From Helicobacter rappini (GTDB lineage Bacteria; Campylobacterota; Campylobacteria; Campylobacterales; Helicobacteraceae), in the NCBI RefSeq assembly GCF_900198625.1, contig NZ_FZPK01000019.1, positions 1 to 51,078 on the forward strand: a stretch of DNA of 51,078 nucleotides, written 5' to 3'. Both the position numbers and the translations under genes were made by a program. The notes below the pieces were generated by a model, which was not told the origin of the DNA, searched no databases, and saw nothing but the letters and a program-made list of their open reading frames with translations. Positions 46,665 through 51,078 of the stretch are shown in pieces. Positions within the stretch are counted from its first letter, which is position 1. Each line of letters starts with the position of its first letter.

Positions 46665-47222
46665 CTAATATTCAGGTGGCTTTGGACACTCAAGCAAAAT
46701 GTCTGCTACGCCTTGATTTGGGACCTTATTTAAGTCAAGTAAAACTTGCGGACTTGAAGTCTTTTGTGCTTCAAAAGTGCGTGAAATAATAAGGGAACAA
46801 GCCGTGATTCTTGGTGGCATAGGTTCAACTTTATAAAAACTCCCTGCAAAATGCGTTACCTTATAAATGTTTGGTGCCATACGCGTATATTGCCTTGTCG
46901 TATTGCGTGTATGACGATAGAAAGTAATGTTGTTGTTATCGGAGCGAAAGATAGTGTAGTTGCCATGATTATACATGCCTTTTGCCACTATATTTGTGTT
47001 ATTTTGCGGATTTAATGCTTCTTGCGGAATAGCTATCATGCGTCCATAAGGCGTATTTTGCACAAACTCTGGAGTAATGGGTATAACATGAGAGGTTACA
47101 AAGACAAGCATACTAGGATCATCTTTACTCTTTTGAAACGATTGGCTATCCTCATCTAAAAAAGTATCTGCTAATACAAATGCAGACATCATCATACCAA
47201 ATAATGCAATATATCGCAGCAT
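46665..47222 (-). CDS. Secreted protein of unknown function
   Basis: A 185-residue protein with a signal peptide (MLRYIALFGMMMSAFVLAD) and AAGGATATTA ahead of the ATG. The mature part is beta-rich with many Thr, Asn and Arg (TFYRHTRNTTRQYTRMAP) and two Cys. No known motif was recognised. It ends 29 bases before the LysE-family gene starts, so both are probably co-transcribed. Confidence 0.65.
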   Translation of the reverse strand: MLRYIALFGMMMSAFVLADTFLDEDSQSFQKSKDDPSMLVFVTSHVIPITPEFVQNTPYGRMIAIPQEALNPQNNTNIVAKGMYNHGNYTIFRSDNNNITFYRHTRNTTRQYTRMAPNIYKVTHFAGSFYKVEPMPPRITACSLIISRTFEAQKTSSPQVLLDLNKVPNQGVADILLECPKPPEY

Positions 47223-48472
47223 AAAATAATATCCTTATTAAAAATCAATAATGCTCAAGCAATTAAGATTCCACAATGAACGATTGCAACATGGGTGTAG
47301 CTATGAGAACCTAATTTTGCATAAATCTCATATAGACTTGTCCATCACAAAAATATTTAATTTTCTGCAATAATTAAAATCTCTATACTACCAAATATAT
47401 CAGTCAAACTTAAGTGTGAAAGTACGGAAAGTAAGACATAAGGCTATTGTAATGTGTGAAGTCAAAGTTGTAATACATACTTGGTAAAAGTGAGAAATGG
47501 TAGTGCAATTATCTAATCCGTCACCATCTACAAAGCCCTACTTTAAGGAAATTTTAACAAGTTGCTTACTCTGTTATAATTCTCTTTATTTTATTCGTGC
47601 TTTGTATCTAGTCTATATTATGAAAATTAGAAAGCTTGTTTTTGTATTTACAGAATACTTGTCTTGTAATACTATACTTTATATAGATATGACTTACACT
47701 ATCAATATAAGCTACATACTCAATTAAAGCACTACTTAGATACAAAGGACATAATAACAAATAGTGGCGACATGTATATGTTGAATCTTGTTGATAATAA
47801 GGATAGATTTATGTTACTATTGCTTATTGCTAACCTTACCTTTTGTCTTATTTGTTTTATTTTTCGTGTTGTTGTCTGTGTTTAACTCCATAATTAAAAC
47901 CTTATTAATAAAATCAATCAAATAAACATTTGAAAGCACTTAACCCTAGTTATAACACAAAATAACATTATACTATTATAGCCAATAGTCCTTACAACCT
48001 TGCTTAATTTGCATACTAAGAGCCTTTACATAACAACAATTGTTTATGCGTGTTTTTACAAAGATAAATAATGTTTATGCAAAACACAAAGCGTCTATGA
48101 TATTTGGTATAAAATTATTTTTAAAGCACTAAACTTGTGAGTATTTTGATACAAATTAAAATTACATAAGCAAATAATGCCTTATACTTTGCATTCTTTA
48201 CTTTTTACTTAATAGTATTTAAAAAATTGATTATGTATTTTATGTGCTTGTTAGCACACATGACATACTTTAATAAACAAAAAAGTATAAAAATGTAACA
48301 CTAAAAAATAACAATATATTCAAATATAAACTTTTTTAATGAGATAAACATAATTTTAATTATTTATGTGTAATAATCTCTGCTTATGTCAAATTCACTT
48401 TACATTAAATTAACATTCACTACACAAGGCAGTGTAGAATGTAGCATGAGATTCTTAAATAAGGGAGAACCT
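47223..48472. other. Long AT-rich spacer upstream of the chemoreceptor gene
   Basis: More than 1.2 kb with no secure gene. A plus-strand frame at 47497-47727 has no good ribosome site and unnatural composition. A 24-residue hydrophobic frame at 47811-47885 is listed separately. A TAATAAT at 48371-48377 may be the -10 box of the chemoreceptor gene. No RNA gene seen. Confidence 0.5.
47811..47885 (+). CDS. Possible 24-residue hydrophobic peptide
   Basis: AAGGATAG lies just before an ATG, and the frame reads MLLLLIANLTFCLICFIF, then a short basic/hydrophobic end (RVVVCV). Its all-hydrophobic nature resembles short type I toxin peptides, but no antisense RNA promoter is clear and chance is possible in such AT-rich DNA. 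Confidence 0.2.
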   Translation: MLLLLIANLTFCLICFIFRVVVCV

Positions 48473-50485
48473 ATGAAACAGATGAGCATTAAGACAAAAG
48501 TTGCACTCATTGCAGTAGCGGTTATTATGCTTGGCATTATTACTTTAAGCATAATCACCATGACTATGCAAAAAAGCGAATCTATGGAACACGCAATATC
48601 ATCACAAGCAAATGAATTGCGTATTGTAGATTTGATCTTGCAAGATTCTAATCAAAAGTATTCTACCGCTCTAGAAGGTCTGGCAAATTCTATTAAGTCT
48701 TTACCATCAAGCATGTTTGAAGATGAAGATGTCGCTATAAGGGCGGTTGGTGCTTTCTTGCAAACACATAGACAATCAACTGGTGCGTTAAATTCTTATG
48801 TAGGCTTTCCTAGTGGAGCTATTGTAGAATCTGAAGAGGGGACTGATAAGCAGGGTTTGCCATACAGAATGCGTGGGGGTAAATATACAAATGATTACAA
48901 TGCTACGCAGCGTCCTTGGTATATTGGAGCGGTTGCGAAAAATGGTCTTTATCAAACTGAAGTATATGAAGATTCTGTAACCGGTAAGCCAAATATGAGC
49001 TATGCCTATCCGGTTGTAAAAAATGGTAAGGTTGTAGCAGTCGTTGGTGTCGATATTTTATTATCTACTTTGCAGGATTACTTTACCTTTTTGCATGAGA
49101 AAAACGGTAGCACCATCTTTGTGCTTGATGATAAAAATATCCCATATCTTGCGACTGATACAGAAATCATTATGAAGAAGAATGCGATATTTGATGAAGT
49201 GGCACAATGGTCTGCAAAGACAGGTGATTTTGAGGCATTTGAAATTAAAGATAAGGGCATTACAAGACTTGCGCAATGTAAAACTTCGCATGATAAAACA
49301 TTTTCACTATATACTTTGTGTAGTTTTGAAACACTTGATGATATAGAAGCACCTATCAAAAGGCAGGGATATGTGCAAGTGGGCATAGGGATACTTTTTG
49401 CGTTGATCGCTAGTGCAGTTATTTTTGGACTTGTTAGCTTTTTCTTACGCCCTATCGATAAGATTCAAAAAGGTTTGATTAACTTTTTTGCATTTTTGAA
49501 TCATGAGAGTAAAAATACACAAACCATTGATATTTCTTCCACCGATGAGTTAGGCGTAATGGCAAAAGCGATCAATGAGAATATTGAAAAAACAAAGTTA
49601 GGACTAGACCAAGATTCCAAAGCCGTAGCCCAGTCAGTGGAAACAGCAAGGATTATAGAATCTGGTGATTTCACAGCGCGTATTACAGAAACACCGCATA
49701 ATCCACAGCTTAATGAATTAAAAAATGTGTTAAACCACATGCTAGATGATTTAGAGAAGAAAATTGGTAGCGATGCAAATGAAATCACAAGAGTATTTGA
49801 TAGCTTTACACAACTTGACTTTACAACAGAGGTGAAAAATGCAAGTGGTAGGGTAGAAGTCGTTACAAACACTTTGGGTGAAGAGATTCGAAAAATGTTG
49901 CATACAAGTCAAAAGTTTGCAAAAGATTTAGAATCTAAGTCAAAAGAGCTAGAAGAATCAGTGCAAACACTCTCACAAAGCTCAAATCATCAGGCAAGTT
50001 CTTTGCAGCAAACCGCCGCTGCAGTAGAGCAAATCACTTCATCAATGCAGAATGTATCAAGCAGAACAGGTGAAGTCATCACGCAAAGCGAAGATATTAA
50101 AAATGTAATAAGCATTATTAGAGATATAGCCGATCAAACAAACTTACTAGCACTTAACGCAGCAATAGAAGCAGCAAGGGCAGGAGAGCATGGTAGGGGC
50201 TTTGCAGTCGTTGCTGATGAAGTGAGAAAACTAGCAGAGAGAACGCAGAAATCTTTGGGCGAGATTGAAGCAAATACGAATATCTTAGTCCAAAGCATAA
50301 ATGATATGGCAGAATCTATAAAAGAACAAGCACAAGGTATCAGCCAAATCAATGAAACCATAACGCAATTAGAAAGTATTACACAACAAAATGTAAGCAT
50401 TGCAAATCATTCACAAGAGATAAGCTTTGCAGTAGATTCTGTTGCTATGCAGATTCTAGAAGATGTGAATAAGAAGAAGTTTTAA
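48473..50485 (+). CDS. Methyl-accepting chemotaxis protein with dCache domain
   Basis: A 670-residue membrane receptor. The first helix is at residues 10-30 and the second near 300-325 ([20 protein letters not shown]). Between them is a periplasmic dCache_1 domain: [30 protein letters not shown] and [11 protein letters not shown]. The Arg-x-Trp-Tyr and the Asp in GVDI resemble the amino-acid-binding subgroup. A HAMP domain and the signalling tip [20 protein letters not shown] follow, ending NKKKF. The start at 48473 has AAGGGAG upstream; the longer frame from 48386 lacks one. Confidence 0.92.
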   Translation: MKQMSIKTKVALIAVAVIMLGIITLSIITMTMQKSESMEHAISSQANELRIVDLILQDSNQKYSTALEGLANSIKSLPSSMFEDEDVAIRAVGAFLQTHRQSTGALNSYVGFPSGAIVESEEGTDKQGLPYRMRGGKYTNDYNATQRPWYIGAVAKNGLYQTEVYEDSVTGKPNMSYAYPVVKNGKVVAVVGVDILLSTLQDYFTFLHEKNGSTIFVLDDKNIPYLATDTEIIMKKNAIFDEVAQWSAKTGDFEAFEIKDKGITRLAQCKTSHDKTFSLYTLCSFETLDDIEAPIKRQGYVQVGIGILFALIASAVIFGLVSFFLRPIDKIQKGLINFFAFLNHESKNTQTIDISSTDELGVMAKAINENIEKTKLGLDQDSKAVAQSVETARIIESGDFTARITETPHNPQLNELKNVLNHMLDDLEKKIGSDANEITRVFDSFTQLDFTTEVKNASGRVEVVTNTLGEEIRKMLHTSQKFAKDLESKSKELEESVQTLSQSSNHQASSLQQTAAAVEQITSSMQNVSSRTGEVITQSEDIKNVISIIRDIADQTNLLALNAAIEAARAGEHGRGFAVVADEVRKLAERTQKSLGEIEANTNILVQSINDMAESIKEQAQGISQINETITQLESITQQNVSIANHSQEISFAVDSVAMQILEDVNKKKF

Positions 50486-50796
50486 GGGGTTGTAAATTTT
50501 ATAGATGCAAGATTAAGCAGAAAGATAGAGGGAATAGATCTGTTGCAGAAACCTTACAAAAAAAAGCTAAAGAACAAATATCCAACATTGCACCAAGAGT
50601 TCCAAATATCAATCCCCCTTCCACAGATATACTTAACATAGTTGTCCGATATTACAAAGATGAAAAGACAGGTCAACTACTAAAGGACGGCTTACTTGAT
50701 AATAAAATTTTATGTGGCGACTTACCGCACTTCAAGCTAACAGATTCTTTAAAAAATATGGTGTACTTATACATCAGCCAAGTATGGAATTCATAA
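50473..50796 (+). pseudogene. Open frame remnant after the chemoreceptor gene
   Basis: A plus-strand frame without a good start codon but with protein-like content: AKEQISNIAPRVPNINPP, VVRYYKDEKTGQLLKDGLLD and YLYISQVWNS at the end. A second piece (about 50822-50920, DRDFIKDIPPFSENYTNKSF) continues in another frame after a stop. It looks like a decayed gene whose beginning was lost next to the chemoreceptor. Family not recognised. Confidence 0.35.
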
Positions 50797-50962
50797 TCTA
50801 GTAGTTATCATGTCTAGTGTAAGAACTTTGATAGGGATTTCATAAAAGACATCCCACCTTTTTCAGAGAATTACACAAACAAATCTTTTGATTTACCTGC
50901 GAATATGACAAAATTATGATTCAATACGCTTAGATTCGACACTCTCATCACTCTTGGTTTTA

Positions 50963-51078
50963 TTACTGCTTTCTTTCTTCATTATATTCTTCCCCGCTAT
51001 ATTCTTCCTGCATATCACTTTGATACTCATCAAGAAAATTGCAAGATTCATTATTACTCAAAGAACACCCTTTTTCAA
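50963..51078 (-). CDS. End of a minus-strand gene running out of the window
   Basis: The frame is open from the window edge and ends at 50963 with EYSGEEYNEERKQ. The first visible residues are GCSLSNNESC, which could be the start of a mature lipoprotein (lipidated Cys), so most of a short acidic lipoprotein may be visible. A 22-codon frame (MKKESSNKTKSDESVESK) overlaps its end. Function unknown. Confidence 0.4.
   Translation of the reverse strand, partial: EKGCSLSNNESCNFLDEYQSDMQEEYSGEEYNEERKQ

Noticed and set aside
47497-47727. 76-residue plus-strand reading frame
   Set aside because: No ribosome site and no protein-like pattern; the start codon follows a stretch of non-coding type.
48386-48472. 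29-residue N-terminal extension of the chemoreceptor
   Set aside because: No ribosome site there, whereas AAGGGAG precedes the ATG at 48473, which leads straight into the first membrane helix.
1-51078. CRISPR array
   Set aside because: I looked for regularly spaced repeats of 25-40 bases; none found, and no cas genes are present.

Overview
The window looks like chromosomal DNA of an enterohepatic-type Helicobacter (Campylobacterota). It is AT-rich. Its proteins match the Helicobacter/Campylobacter type (CheA with a fused receiver, CheV, a feoA-like gene, rpoD with an acidic insert), and several blocks keep the order known from H. pylori: amiA / nitronate monooxygenase-like / tyrS, parB / parA / birA, fliF / fliG / fliH and lpxH-like / cheV / cheA / cheW. 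It also carries purF, hisA, two hisC-type genes and leuC, part of purine, histidine and leucine synthesis that gastric H. pylori lacks, so a non-pylori species is more likely.

Layout. 1-880 has no convincing gene. 881-3700 (minus) is a decayed phage-like block: a protein with a PKD-like fold, a possible structured RNA with a pseudoknot, and a large phage 'polyvalent' protein broken by frameshifts. 3704-7274 (minus) is amiA, an FMN oxidoreductase and tyrS; corA is divergent. 9039-10208 is a HisC-like aminotransferase with a Tat signal. 10520-14801 (minus) is one tight run: TPR-glycosyltransferase, birA, parA, parB. 15002-20155 holds a secreted protein of unknown role, purF with a radical SAM gene, another secreted protein, a GNAT acetyltransferase and a SPASM radical SAM enzyme. 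20351-22422 is a pstS-pstC pair whose PstS is circularly permuted and which has no pstA or pstB beside it. A zinc ribbon protein and FeoA follow.

23320-29115 is a plus-strand run hisC-fliF-fliG-fliH-hisA, then cheY with its own promoter. After it come an outer membrane barrel protein, a DNA methyltransferase with what may be the remains of its restriction partner, and thiS. 31659-36366 is the chemotaxis operon (lpxH-like, cheV, cheA, cheW), followed by tRNA-Ala(GGC). 37226-39009 is a quinone-reductase-like flavoprotein gene and leuC. Next is a 0.5 kb segment flanked by a run of 12 G and a run of 11 C, holding tiny hydrophobic reading frames on the minus strand. 39778-47222 (all minus) is rluB-like, DEAD-box helicase, rpoD, htrA, a LysE-family exporter and a secreted protein. 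After 1.2 kb of AT-rich spacer, a dCache chemoreceptor lies at 48473-50485, and the window ends in decayed coding remnants and the end of a minus-strand gene.

Together the window is mostly housekeeping, motility and chemotaxis. The unusual parts are the permuted PstS, the exported aminotransferase, the phage relic with its RNA-like element, the residual modification system, the G/C-tract segment, and a heptamer containing GANTC (AGATTCT / AGAATCT) that is strikingly common throughout.
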